Shown here one piece after another: positions 23,336 to 45,172 of a stretch of DNA of 64,000 nucleotides. The position numbers and the translations under genes were made by a program. Source of the stretch: Xenopus tropicalis (taxonomy: Eukaryota; Chordata; Amphibia; Anura; Pipidae); the NCBI RefSeq assembly GCF_000004195.4, contig NC_030681.2, positions 135,257,006-135,321,005 of the forward strand, given 5' to 3'. A model generated the notes under the pieces. The model was not told where the DNA came from and searched no databases. It saw only the letters and a program-made list of their open reading frames with translations. Positions within the stretch are counted from its first letter, which is position 1, and each line of letters begins with the position of its first letter.

Positions 23336-26300
23336 TTATTGGTCTTCTGATGATTTCTGGGCTCCTTCTCTTGAAAGTCTGTCAGCTGCTTCATTTCCCT
23401 CAAACCCTGCATGGCCTGGGATGTGCATCTATACAGGAAAAAAACAAGTTGCTTTGCTTGTTAGGCCCAGTAATAAAATAAGAAAGGGGGCTCTAGATTC
23501 ACCAGCAAGTAAGCACTGCATACTTACTGGTTAAACAAAAATATTTGATATATGTTAACACAATAGACAATAGAAATATTAAATACTGAAGGCAAGATCT
23601 GCAATTGCTTAAACAAAATTTTCTTACCACCTATTTAAATAGTAACAAAAGCACACAATTTAGGGTCCCCTACACACAGGCTTGTTCCCTCTTTGTGGCA
23701 CAAACACATCATGCAGGGCAACACTCGATTAAGACACCCATTGCAATGGGTGCTGCTGGAAACTCACTCACAACTGCCAAATATATGCAAATTACATATA
23801 CTAAATACTATTTAGTTTGTAGAAATGAAAGTGGACTATATACACAGAATCCTGAGTGAATGTGCTACCAGTAAAAGAATTACCCCAGTTCAAAATGCAG
23901 GGGTTATTTTCTGACTTATGAAACTTATGAGTGGCTTCTAATCAATTAGTCCAAGCCTAAAGTGTGCCAGTTTTAAGGACAAAGAAAAGTGAATTCGCGG
24001 GGGGAATGGGTGCCAATGTGGTAGGCACCCCTCAGCAAATTACATTGCTACATTTTTATCCCTGGGCTGATGCACTGGCCTGGGAAAATAAACTAGGGCA
24101 GTGTCACCATCTTTCTTACCCTTCCCATGTATCCCTATGCATGTGCGAGTTTAAGTCTTTTGTCATGACCATGTCCTTTTAAAATACGAACCCATTTAAT
24201 ATCCAAGCCCTGTGTCAGCTTGTCCAGCTTTTCAAAATCTTCTCTATTAATAACTTTCTTCCCAGTGGTCAGCTTCCAACCATTTCGTTTCCAAGAATGA
24301 ATCCATTTTGTGATACCTGAACAGAACAAAGCATGGTTAGGGTTGAGCTCTATAAACATGAAATAAAATTGTCTGACTGACAGGTACACAGTGTTACAAT
24401 ATTGACTTGTTAGACATGCAATTGGTCTTCAATATTGTATTTCTGTTGTACTATCATTTGAAACTCTATTTATATCCTGTGTAATCTCCTGCAGGCAACT
24501 TTCTGCATCTTCGGAAAAACAAAGCAATGCATAGGCCTCCACCAGCGACTGACTTAATTACCGGTGGAAAGGCTATTCAAGTTTTGTCACTTGCAATAAA
24601 TCTCTGCTATAAATCTTTGCTAATTTCATATAAATGTTATTCCATTTAATCTATAAGGTTCATGTAAGGTCATCATACAAGGGATGTTAGTTGACATAAT
24701 GCTGGTAAAATCTGTTATCTGTTTAGGCAGCTAAATAACCTAGAAAGATGGGAATTCTTACCATTTATAGTGAACATGCTGTCAGTATACAGCACAAGTT
24801 TTGTGATGTTCTGTGATTTGGCCAGTTCAAGTGCTCTGCATGCGGCCTGAATAAAAAAAAAAAAAACAGGCTAATGATATATCTTATATTATGGTTATCG
24901 GATGTGTGCCTTTGGATTTGCTATAAATAAGCAACATTAGTTAATGTGCAGCTGGCGCCAGTGACTTGAACACGATCTCCTTAACAATTGCTTATTCTTA
25001 GCCATACCAAAAAACTTACTTCCCCTTTGATGATGACCTGATAAATTAGGTTTAGCGCCTGGACCGGATATTTGTAAAATGTCCAATGAAGAAACAATCC
25101 CAGGCCCATGTATTGTTCCATGATGTGCTTTTGGCATATTGAAGACCAAAATTACATTAAATATTGGTCCTTCCAGGAAGTAAACCCGTTTACAATGATT
25201 AAGTCTGTAATCCCCAAGTACCAGAGGCCATTATACCTAAGAGATATCCTAATAAATTAGGCTGTGGGTAATAGTTATTTAAAGGGCTGGTTGACCTTTA
25301 AATAACTTTTAGTATGGTATAGAATGTCCTATTCCTATCAACTTTGCAATTGGCCTCTTTACAGCTTTCAAATGGAAGTCACTGACCCCAGAAGTCAAAA
25401 ACAAACTGCTCTGAGTCTAAAATGTTATTGTTATCTTCCTTTTTGGTCTCTCACCTATACATATTCAGTAGTGGAGAGCAGACAATTTTGTCTGAAGCTG
25501 TTGAATGTGGTTTTGTTATTCTATGCTTAGAGCACCAGATCATGGTAGATTTGTGTTTTAAACATCTGAGAGATCAGATGGTCTTTTCTCCAACACTGTA
25601 CACCTTGAGACTTCAGTAATGCTCACTCAGAAAAGAGTTTCTTGAAGTCTCAAGGTGTACTGTGTCAGGGAAAAGACCACCTGATCTCTCACATGTTTAA
25701 AACACAAATCTACCATGCATTTATCTAAAGTGAATCTCAGCTACTAAGGACAGCCAGTTTGTTTTGCCAGACCCCCTTGCAAACATAAAACACCTTACAC
25801 CAAAACACTTCTGTCTATGCCCTCGTCCCAGTCACTAACAGATTACATTCTCATTTCATCATGAATGTATGCATGTATAAGGGTGAAGACACACAGAGCT
25901 ACTAGTAGCAGCTACTTGTTGTGACTACAGAAACAAACAATGCTGCTTTATGTGTGTTTAAGCAGAGGCAATTCTCAGTATTGTCTATGGCAGGGATTTT
26001 AGTAGCCGTGACAAGTAGCTGCTACTAAGTAGTAAAAAAAAAATATTAATAATAATAATATTGAACTTTTTACAAAAGTTTGTACTGCACCTGAATTTCA
26101 GCCCGCTGGTTTGTTTGCCTCCCTTCAAGCTTTTCTGCAAGGTTGCTGTTAAAAACAAAAAACTCATTTTACTAAAAGGACACAATTAAAACGGAATGAT
26201 TACTTCTAAGTGTAGTGAAGTGGACCTCCAGGGTGCTGTTCTTCAAAAAGAAAGGCATCACTGGTGAAGAATAAGTTTGAATTAAACTTCCCCAAGCAGC

Positions 26301-29300
26301 AAGCTAACGAGCTAGCAACATAGGTTATGCACATAAACAACCAATTAAAACTGATGAGGCATGGTTACAAAATTTTGTTATAAAAGCAAGAAAAATGCGG
26401 GATGTGGAAAATGGCACGCAAATCTGTGTTACTATCCAGAATTCCAGCATAATTGTGGGTGCTGACAAAGTAGCGTGTGCTGCAACTTGCATATGATTTA
26501 CCAGTGCCGACACAATATGTGTTTGTAAGTGTGGCTGAATATGATACAGATTTTACAATTAATATTTTAGGATATAGTTTATGGAAGCAGGGGGCAACCT
26601 CCGTTAAGTATTTGGTATAAAGTATTAAATAATATAAATAATAAACAGGTTTGAGACCTGTTATTCAGAATGCTTGGGGCCTGGGGTTTTCCAGATAAGG
26701 GGTCTTTCTGTAATTTGGATCTCCACAACTGGATTGTTTTGCCACCAATAAGTATTAATGACATATTTGTTGGGATAAAATACAAGGTATGGTTTTGTTA
26801 TTACAGGAAAAAAAAAAAAACTTACAGAGGATGATTTAGCCCCCAGTATACGCCTATACCAGCTCGTGCTTTAAGCCGTCCATTTTGGCTACAGCAGCCA
26901 TCAGTGTATACAACAACAGAGTCTCCTGCAAAAGCAAGCAAAGGCAATCACTTTTAATCTTTGGAAGGAAAGCCAGAAGAGAAACTAACTGTACACATAC
27001 ACAAGGAAAGTCTCGATCACTGGGGAGGGTGCCAAAATGTTGATAGGTCATGTTGATCATTTTTCACTGATAGACCTGCTTTTGTATGCAATTGTTGCTT
27101 GACGTTCCTAACCCTGACTGTTTTACCAACCTGACTGTCCCTTCTCAACCTGTCAGTTATAGCTTCTAATACTCCTGCTGCACAAATATGGCCGCCCCCT
27201 CATAGAGGAACATGGGGAACAGATAGGTAATGTAAAAGCATCAGGAAATACTTTTTTGGCAAAGTTATAAAGCTCATACAAAGACAATGTTATGAAATAT
27301 TTTTTTAAAAAAAAAAAGAGTTTAATTTTAGGGGTCAGTATCTCTTTAAAGAAGAAGGTAGGCTTTATCTCTCTACTGCGCATGCCCTGGGATTCCAAAA
27401 ATAGATGAGGAAAGTAAGAGGGTCGCTCGGTTGCATGAACAAGTACACCAGGCTGGTGCTCCTGTTAGCTGAAAACTGCACCGGCCTGGGGTACCATTGT
27501 AAAGGAAATGTAAACCCTCAAAACAAATAAATGTAAAATTGCTCAGAGCACTCTAAGCACTTTACACTGTATATACCTTAAAAACTAGAGAAATAGTTAA
27601 AATAATGAGTTTGAAATGAATTTGCCACCTGCTGGTCATTTTGGCTAACTGACAAGTCAGCTAAAAATTAGTTTTGTCAGAAAAAGAGCATTTTGTGATG
27701 TTTCTCTGCTTAGAACTGTCCAGAGAAGCATCAGAGGACTCTGAAACATCATTTTCTAAGCAGCAGAACAGAAGCCAACAAACCTTTTCTGACTGAACCC
27801 ATCGCAAAGAAACTAATTACAAATATAATGGTCTCATACCCATGTATTTAAATGCTCCATTGTGTGATGATGGTAATTCAGTGAGATCAATGAGCTTAGT
27901 TCTTTTAGGTGCTGCTTCCTCAGTGCTTGAGCTTTGTGCCTTATAAAGTGGTCTCTTTGCCCTCTGCTGAGGTACCACATTATGCAGTCCTGTAGCTTGT
28001 GTAGGAGGCTCTTTTGTTTCACCAGTATCTACTAAAAAATACAGGAATATGCAATTTTAATCCAGTGTTTGTCAGGATAGTAAACTGCAATTGTATGCAA
28101 ATTTCTTATTTTTTTAAATGACATTTTCAGGGATATTTTTAGCTCCTAATTCACATTATAACAAAACATCAGGACAAATGCTAGTTTGCAGCAGATTGAG
28201 GTTGGACTCTGCATAGCTTCAGAGCTGCAAGGAAAATGCATGACAAACCAGAAAATGAGTCATAAGAATGGGCAAGCCTGCTATTTCTGCTTAGTCTATG
28301 CAATACGGTTTTCATTAAAGAAACATCGTTTTTTGGGTTTTTTTTTTTTACTGTGTTTGATTATATATCTATTGAATAAACACCCAACCATTAAATCTCT
28401 GGTCTATTTATTTTTTTATTGGATTAATATTTTTTTCACATTGTTTTGCAATTGGGGCCCTGGACTAAGTTCTGCACTGGGGCCCTGATGCTTTTGGCTA
28501 TACCACTGACAAGTGATTTGTGTTACTATTTATAATTAAAAAAAATATGATATGTTTGATTCAGCACTGGACATTATTTTTTTTTTTAAAAGGAGTAGTT
28601 TTAAACTGGCGAGGTGCTGAACAAAAAGCTAAATAACTCCACAAAAGATAAAGACCAATTTCAAATTGTCTCAGAAAGTTTATTTAAAGGGCCTGTAAAG
28701 ACTAATACACTGGAGAGTGCCAATGTGATTATACACTGGACTGAGTGTCTTTCCTTCTCCTTTAAAAAAAAGAAATTTTCTATTTGGGATTAACCAATGG
28801 CAGTTACTTCTAGAGAAGTATATTTTTATGAAAATGTTTTATTTAGATGTAGCAGTGTTTTACACGAGCTGTTTTGACATTAAAATAAAACATTTTTACA
28901 CAGAGCTGCAATGTTCAGGGGTATAATTCCCCTTTAAAGGAGAAGAAAAGGCAAAGTCGCTTATCTAGTACCCCGGGCTGGTGCCCCTGTTAGGAGAGAA
29001 CAGCACCAGCCCGGGGTAGCTGTAGCGCTTCCTCCTTCCGGCTTCGGTCGCACACGCATGTGCAGTAGAGTGAATAGTGGAACTTTAACCGAGAAGTCGG
29101 CTTTTCACTCTACTGCACATGCGCCTGTCATTTAGTCCTTCCAAAACGAAGGAGGAAGCGCTGCAGGTACCCCGGTCTGGTGCTGTTTTCTCCTAACAGG
29201 GGCACCAGCCCGGGGTAGAAGGTAAGCGACTTAAGTCACTTGGGGGTGCCTAACATTTTGGCACCCCCAAGTGACTTAGCCTTTCCTTGTCCTTTAATTC

Positions 29301-31229
29301 CAAGGAGTCTGTATTCATGTGAACTGATGTTCACTCAGAATGGAGCATCACTGCCTGTACCTGAACCACTCAGATTACACTTACCAGAAGAACTTTTTGA
29401 TGAGGACTCCTGATTTCTCACAAAATTCCAGGCATCTTCTTCTGAAGCAAACTTCTTGTACCTTGCTAAAGGAAATTTATCCACCTGCTCTTTACATTCA
29501 TCCCTTCATTGGAAAAAAAATCCAAAAGGCGACATGTTATGTATGATGGGGGAGGTCTTATCGTCTCATGGTCTATATTTTATGATGCACTACCAGTATT
29601 TGCATCAGTCAAACTGTGACCTGCAGTAGAGCGGTCAGTGGGGAGGGTCTGAGTAATGATACTAAAAACTATAAAGTTAGCCCCAACCACAGGGTACTGG
29701 TTTGAGTGACAACAATAAAACTAGCCAACCTAATCATTTTGTGTGTGTGTCCAGGTTAATATGTAGGTTTATACTGGGATAAATAAGAACAGCCACTTGA
29801 AGAACAAACCATTTCTTTATAAACTTTACAGCAGAATTGAGAGTGATTCATGACAGACCTTGCTGTTTATTAAAGGGGTGGTTAACCTTTAAGGTAACTT
29901 TTAGTATGTTATAGTTGTTGAATTATGTGCCTTTTTCTTCTGACTTTAAAAAATTCAAATGGGGGTTAGTGACCTCAGCAGACAAATAGTATTGCTCTGT
30001 GAGGCTACAATTTTATTGTTATTGTTACTACAGGCATAGGATCCATTATCCGGAAACCCATTATCCAGAAAGCTCCAAATCACAGGAAGGTCATCTCCCA
30101 TAGACTCAATTTTAATTGAATAATTCACATTTTTACATTTGATTTCCTTTTTCTCTGTAATAATAAAATAGTAACTTGTACTTGATCCCAACTAAGAAAA
30201 AATTACTCCATATTGGAGGCAAAACAATCCTACTGGGTTTATTAAATGATTTTTCAGCAGACTTAAAGTATGAGGATCCAAATTACATAAAACCCCAGGT
30301 CCTAAACATTCTGGATAACAGGTCCTATACCTGGATTACTTATTTTTCAGGTCTTCTCCTATCAGTAGGACATCTTTCATTCAAACCACTACCTGGCTGC
30401 TAAGGTAATTTGAGCCCTAGCACCCAGATAACTGCTGAAATTCCAGACTGAAATGTTGCCGAACAAAAAGTGAAATAATTAGAAGAAAAGAAAATAGAAA
30501 AATAAAGATCAATTGCAAATAATCTCAGTATTACTCTCTACATCAGTGATCCCCAACCAGTGACTCAGGGGCAACATGTTGCTCACCAACCCCTTGGATG
30601 TTGCTCTCAGTGTCCCCAAACCAGGGAGTTATTTTTCAATTCCTTGCTTGGTGGCAATTTTTAGTTGGATAGAAACAAGATTTACTACCAAATAAAGCCC
30701 CCTGTAAGCTGATAGGGTGCATAGAGGCTGCCTAATAGCCAATCTTAGCCCTTATTTGGCACCTCCATGAACTTTTATGGTGCTTGTGTTGCTTTCCAAG
30801 TCTTTTTACATTTGACTGTGGCTCACAAGTAAGAAAGTTTGGGGACCCCTGCTCTACATCATACTAAAAGTTAACAACCCGTTTAAAGCAAATAACAAAT
30901 CTGATCTAACTACTCAAATGAGTCCTTCTGAATCTACCTATTTTTTTGATCATCTAGTAATCCGCATTTCATCAGCACTGGGGAAAGTATACATTGCCTG
31001 ATATGGGAGTCTATGGTAACCTAGACCAGGAGACTGGGACAATGCCAGCAATATGCCTGTAACCCTATTTTTCATCTTTTCCCCCTCACCATGTATTATA
31101 GACTCCAGGCTTTCGGCCAGTCCTTACAGCATAAAACATTCTCATGAAAGTACTATGCACACCACCAACAGCAGAACAGAGTAAATGAAGAGAAGAAAAG
31201 GCGTTCTGGATCCTGAGCATGTCGCGCAT
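23336..31229 (-). CDS. rnaseh1: Ribonuclease H1 (copy A, 8 exons, 302 aa)
   Basis: Cuts the RNA of RNA/DNA hybrids in mitochondria and nucleus. Minus-strand exons: 31229-31090, 29503-29385, 28031-27840, 26925-26826, 26145-26091, 24846-24762, 24316-24192, 23428-23336; sum 909 bases, open throughout. Residues 1-30 form a basic/hydroxylated leader with alternative starts at M29 and M31, as in human RNASEH1, where the first Met gives the mitochondrial form. Hybrid-binding domain 31-78 (W47, Y62-K63-K64). Linker 80-150, with an NLS-like APKRTKL. RNase H domain 152-302 with D159, E200, D224, H278, D288. All acceptors are AG. The exon 7 donor is GTTCGT, weak but GT. Human RNASEH1 is 286 aa and also neighbours RPS7 in the opposite orientation, which supports orthology. 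The 5' UTR start was not located. Confidence 0.93.
25279..25500 (+). mobile_element. T2-type MITE fragment
   Basis: Begins TTAAAGGGCTGGTTGACCTT and continues with ACTTTTAGTATGGTATAGAA, the left half of the family at 29870-30886. Intronic in rnaseh1. Confidence 0.55.
25541..25717. repeat. Intronic inverted repeat, about 80-bp arms
   Basis: CATGGTAGATTTGTGTTTTA (left) faces AAACACAAATCTACCATG (right), and TACACCTTGAGACTTCA faces TGAAGTCTCAAGGTGTA. The loop is only about 20-30 bases. Within the rnaseh1 intron between exons 5 and 6 it would form a long hairpin in pre-mRNA. Confidence 0.8.
28934..29297. mobile_element. T2-type MITE (TTAA ends)
   Basis: TTAAAGGAGAAGAAAAGG on the left and CCTTTCCTTGTCCTTTAA on the right. 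Long internal inverted repeats are present (TACCCCGGGCTGGTGCCCCT and its counterpart near 29200; GTAGAGTGAA/TTCACTCTAC). It lies in the rnaseh1 intron between exons 2 and 3. A related right end occurs at about 38150-38420. Confidence 0.75.
30031..30333. mobile_element. CAGGTATGGGATCC-type MITE (nested)
   Basis: CAGGCATAGGATCC... at the left and GGTCCTATACCTG at the right are inverted. The interior matches 53271-53573 (TTATCCGGAAACCC, AATAATAAAATAGTA). Confidence 0.75.
30544..30851. mobile_element. hAT-type MITE (nested) with CTCTACAT duplication
   Basis: Starts CAGTGATCCCCAACC and ends TTTGGGGACCCCTG. It is flanked by CTCTACAT on both sides (30536-30543, 30852-30859). The interior matches the elements at 110-400 and 41212-41517. 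Confidence 0.87.
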
Positions 31230-31509
31230 GCAACATCCGGTGATTTAATGCAGACACTCTGAAAAGGAAAACAAGAGGAGTTTCAGATTGAGCTCGTGTA
31301 ATGCTGCTTCCTTTTGGGGAGAAAAAGAAAGGCGGCTTCCCCTAGATGTCATACTGGCAGTAATACGCAGTGTTGAGACAATATTTTCTCACAGGCAATT
31401 CTACTGAAATTAGCTCTCTAACAAAACCGGTCAGCCAAAAACAAACATTGCATTTTATATGTTCTTTCTAGGGTGGATGAAAAAAGCTTTACTATTTTCC
31501 TAGATTATG

Positions 31510-31655
31510 AGCTCCAATGAACAGGGCTCCATTTACCTATTGTTTTGGTCAGTGTTGGCATATATTCTGGCATATATTCATTGAGCTCCAATGAACAGGG
31601 CTCTATTTACCTATTGCTTCGGTCAGGGTTGGCATATATTCTACGTTAGTTGCAT
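31510..31655 (+). repeat. Two-copy tandem repeat, about 80 bp
   Basis: GAGCTCCAATGAACAGGGCT and GTTGGCATATATTCT blocks occur twice in tandem, upstream of rnaseh1 exon 1. Confidence 0.75.
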
Positions 31656-31979
31656 CCCCTGTTCTGTTGTTCAGTGCTTTTTAATTACTTTTTAATAACA
31701 ATAAAAGAATATGCCAGGTTGCAAAATTTTGCTTTAAGCACAGTTTTGTAGAATATTCTTCAGTGGTGTACATTTGCACAAGTCACTATCCATGTGATTT
31801 TTCCACCAAGCTGAAATTTTAAATAATGGTTGATTGCTAGTGTCCACCAACAACAGAATAAACCATTTGGCACACAATAAATCCAGCAGGAAACTGAGCC
31901 TAAATAAATGTTCTTAAACCTGTACCCAGGCCTAACAAAACCAGTTGGATGTTTTGTGTAATGATCCACCAACACAAAT

Positions 31980-32017
31980 ACCTGTATTTAGGGGTGTGTG
32001 TGTGTGTGTGTGTGTGT
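31980..32017. repeat. (GT)n microsatellite
   Basis: GTGTGTGT run in the stretch between rnaseh1 and rps7. The surrounding 31656-32285 shows no gene. Confidence 0.85.
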
Positions 32018-32294
32018 ATACCAGTGACTGTATGTGGGAGCATGTGTGCAAGAAACAGTAGGTAGGTGCAGGGGTGACACTACAGAAAAAGTAGTCCCTG
32101 CAGGGGAGGGAGGCAGGAGTATATTTGGACCATGCAGGCCCTAATAAAAGAGCAATTTCAATATATCTTGGCAGAATGAGCCCTAAATTGAATTTGCCTC
32201 AGGGCCTAGTTTCATTTAGTTATGCCAGTTTGTAGGAGGGAGTGCCAGTGGCTGTAGGTAGTGTTTGTGGCTCAGTGACTGCTTCTACAGATGT

Positions 32295-32660
32295 GTAAGT
32301 GGCTGTATGCAGCTGTATGTGGGAAGTGGCTGTATGCAGCTGTATGTGGGAAGTGGCTGTATGCAGCTGTATGTGGGAAGTGGCTGTATGCAGCTGTATG
32401 TGGGAAGTGGCTGTATGCAGCTGTATGTGGGAAGTGGCTGTATGCAGTTGTATGTGGGAAGTGGCTGTATGCAGCTGTATGTGGGAAGTGGCTGTATGCA
32501 GCTGTATGTGGGAAGTGGCTGTATGCAGCTGTATGTAGCTGTATGTGGGAAGTGGCTGTATGCAGTTGTATGTGGGAAGTGGCTGTATGCAGTTGTATGT
32601 GGGAAGTGGCTGTATGCAGCTGTATGTGGGAAGTGGCTGTATGCAGCTGTATGTGGGGTA
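32295..32660 (+). repeat. 27-bp minisatellite, about 13-14 copies
   Basis: Unit GTGGCTGTATGCAGCTGTAT + GTGGGAA, nearly perfect, with one truncated unit near 32535. Because 27 is a multiple of three, all frames on both strands stay open and give long repeat ORFs. These are not genes. Confidence 0.93.
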
Positions 32661-33207
32661 GCATGAGAAAAAACCCAACAAGTCTCCATACAGGTCATGA
32701 TTCCCCAATTGCCGATGAGATAATTGTTCCAGTACTTCAGGCTTCTCATATACCTCCCATGTCAGTGCTGGAGCAGCCTAACGCTCTCGCTCCTCCTGAT
32801 AAATTACCGTCCGGACAGACATACAGCTTTCTCTCCAACTCTTCTTATTGGCTACGGTCTCCTTGACTCCCTCCGCATTGGCCGTCATGAAACGTCTACG
32901 GAACGTGGCAGGGACAGAATACTTGAAATCGCGTTATTAAATGCAAGCCTGTGGAATATTACTAACCACGTTTCACATTGTTATAGCGTCCATATCAGTT
33001 AAGTAACTAGCCTTTAGAGCGTAATCGTCATATGGAAATATAAAACATATTGCTAGTTTATTAAAATCAACTATAAAGTATTTCTCAAGAGGGTAAGGCG
33101 AAAGTCTTACTTCCGCCCTTAAGCGACTTATGGGGCGGAGCGTCGATCAATATTACCCATCCTCCCTTGCGCTCAGCCGAGATCTGGGCCGCTCTCGCGG
33201 GATTTCG

Positions 33208-43971
<10,764 letters not shown>

Positions 43972-43999
43972 AAGTACTTCTTGTTACAAGTTTGTCTTT

Positions 44000-44854
44000 G
44001 TGTTTTCTACCATCTAGCTTTGTTCTATACCAATCCATTGTTCAAGAGGTTTAGCATATGGGCAAGATTTATTTTCCTTTACATACCTTCCAACTTTCCC
44101 GATTTTTGTGGGGCAGTCCTGATTTTGACAGCTCAGCTTTCTGTCCAAAATTCTTACTGAAAAGTCCCTCATTTCCCTTTTGATCTTCTGCACCGAAGGC
44201 CAACAAAGATACAAAGTTTCTCAAACTTAATTAGATAAGTAGCTTTTGGCAGAGATCCCAGAATACTCAACCCCTTCACTTAGGCACAATTGTAACTAAA
44301 AAGCTAAACAGGTCTCTTGGAACTAAGACTTGCTAAAAATGTAAAACTGCACTTTAAGATGCAAAACTGTAATAACTCATAAAACAAGACCCCAATGCAT
44401 CTGGAAATGTATTCAAAATTTACATAACCTGCCAAATTGTCTAAAATGGAACTAGTATTTAGGGGTGTGGTAACAAAAATGGGTGTGGTCAAAACATTTT
44501 CGCACAATTGTTTTGTTCCTCTGCACCTTTCAAATCTGAGTGTGGCTCACAAGTAAAGTAAAAAAAGGTTGGTTGGGGACCCCTGTTCTAGAGACTGGTC
44601 CTTATGCAGTCATTAAGACCCCCTACAAGAGGCGATACTAGTTGAAAATGCATGAGTCACTCGAAGCCAAATGACTGGTTACTCAAACAGACAATTAATA
44701 TCAAGGCAGGAAGGGCAGAAACCTTGAAGGCATTAGCACTTTCAGGAGAAGTCATTTACAAATTTTTCTCGTCTTTAGGCAACTTGCAACTATTTGCTGC
44801 AATTAGTCTTATTTAAAGCAGACATATTAAAAGATGGAAGGAATCTGAGACCTA
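44000..44854. other. Intergenic 3' of rps7
   Basis: Contains decayed repeat fragments, for example a hAT-MITE end GGTTGGGGACCCCTG near 44570-44585. No gene recognised. Confidence 0.45.
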
Positions 44855-44998
44855 ATTCAAGTACAAATAACCCGGAGAGTACACATCTCAAAATTACACT
44901 TTCACTGAGAACATCTCAGACATCTGTGTTGAGATGTCTCAATAAAATTACACTTTCACTGAGAATATGTGTACTCTCCGGGTTATTTGTACTTGAAT
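44855..44998. repeat. Small inverted-repeat element
   Basis: Perfect 32-bp ends: ATTCAAGTACAAATAACC...ACACAT at the left, its complement at the right. Inside, AATTACACTTTCACTGAGAA occurs twice in direct orientation. 144 bp, MITE-like. Confidence 0.85.
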
Positions 44999-45140
44999 TT
45001 GGAAATGTGTAAAGCCAGCACGGGGCCTGTTACCTGTTGATGAGTACCTACTGAGAACAATGGAATCTACGGCAGGACTTTTAAACATTATTTGAGAAAC
45101 TGAGACCTTCCTGGTATAAAATATATTGGCAAGCTATGTT

Positions 45141-45171
<31 letters not shown>

Positions 45172-45172
<1 letters not shown>

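Larger units (their letters stand above)
29870..30886 (+). mobile_element. T2-type MITE hosting two nested MITEs
   Basis: Starts TTAAAGGGGTGGTTAACC and ends GTTAACAACCCGTTTAA. The interior has TTTTAGTATGTTATAG and GACCTCAGCAGAC blocks. Two other elements have inserted: a CAGGCATAGGATCC-type MITE at 30031-30333 and a hAT-type MITE at 30544-30851. All sit in intron 1 of rnaseh1. Confidence 0.75.

Noticed and set aside
32220..32866. Overlapping repeat ORFs of 130-191 codons on both strands
   Set aside because: They are forced by the 27-bp minisatellite, a multiple of three. No start context, domain or splice structure.
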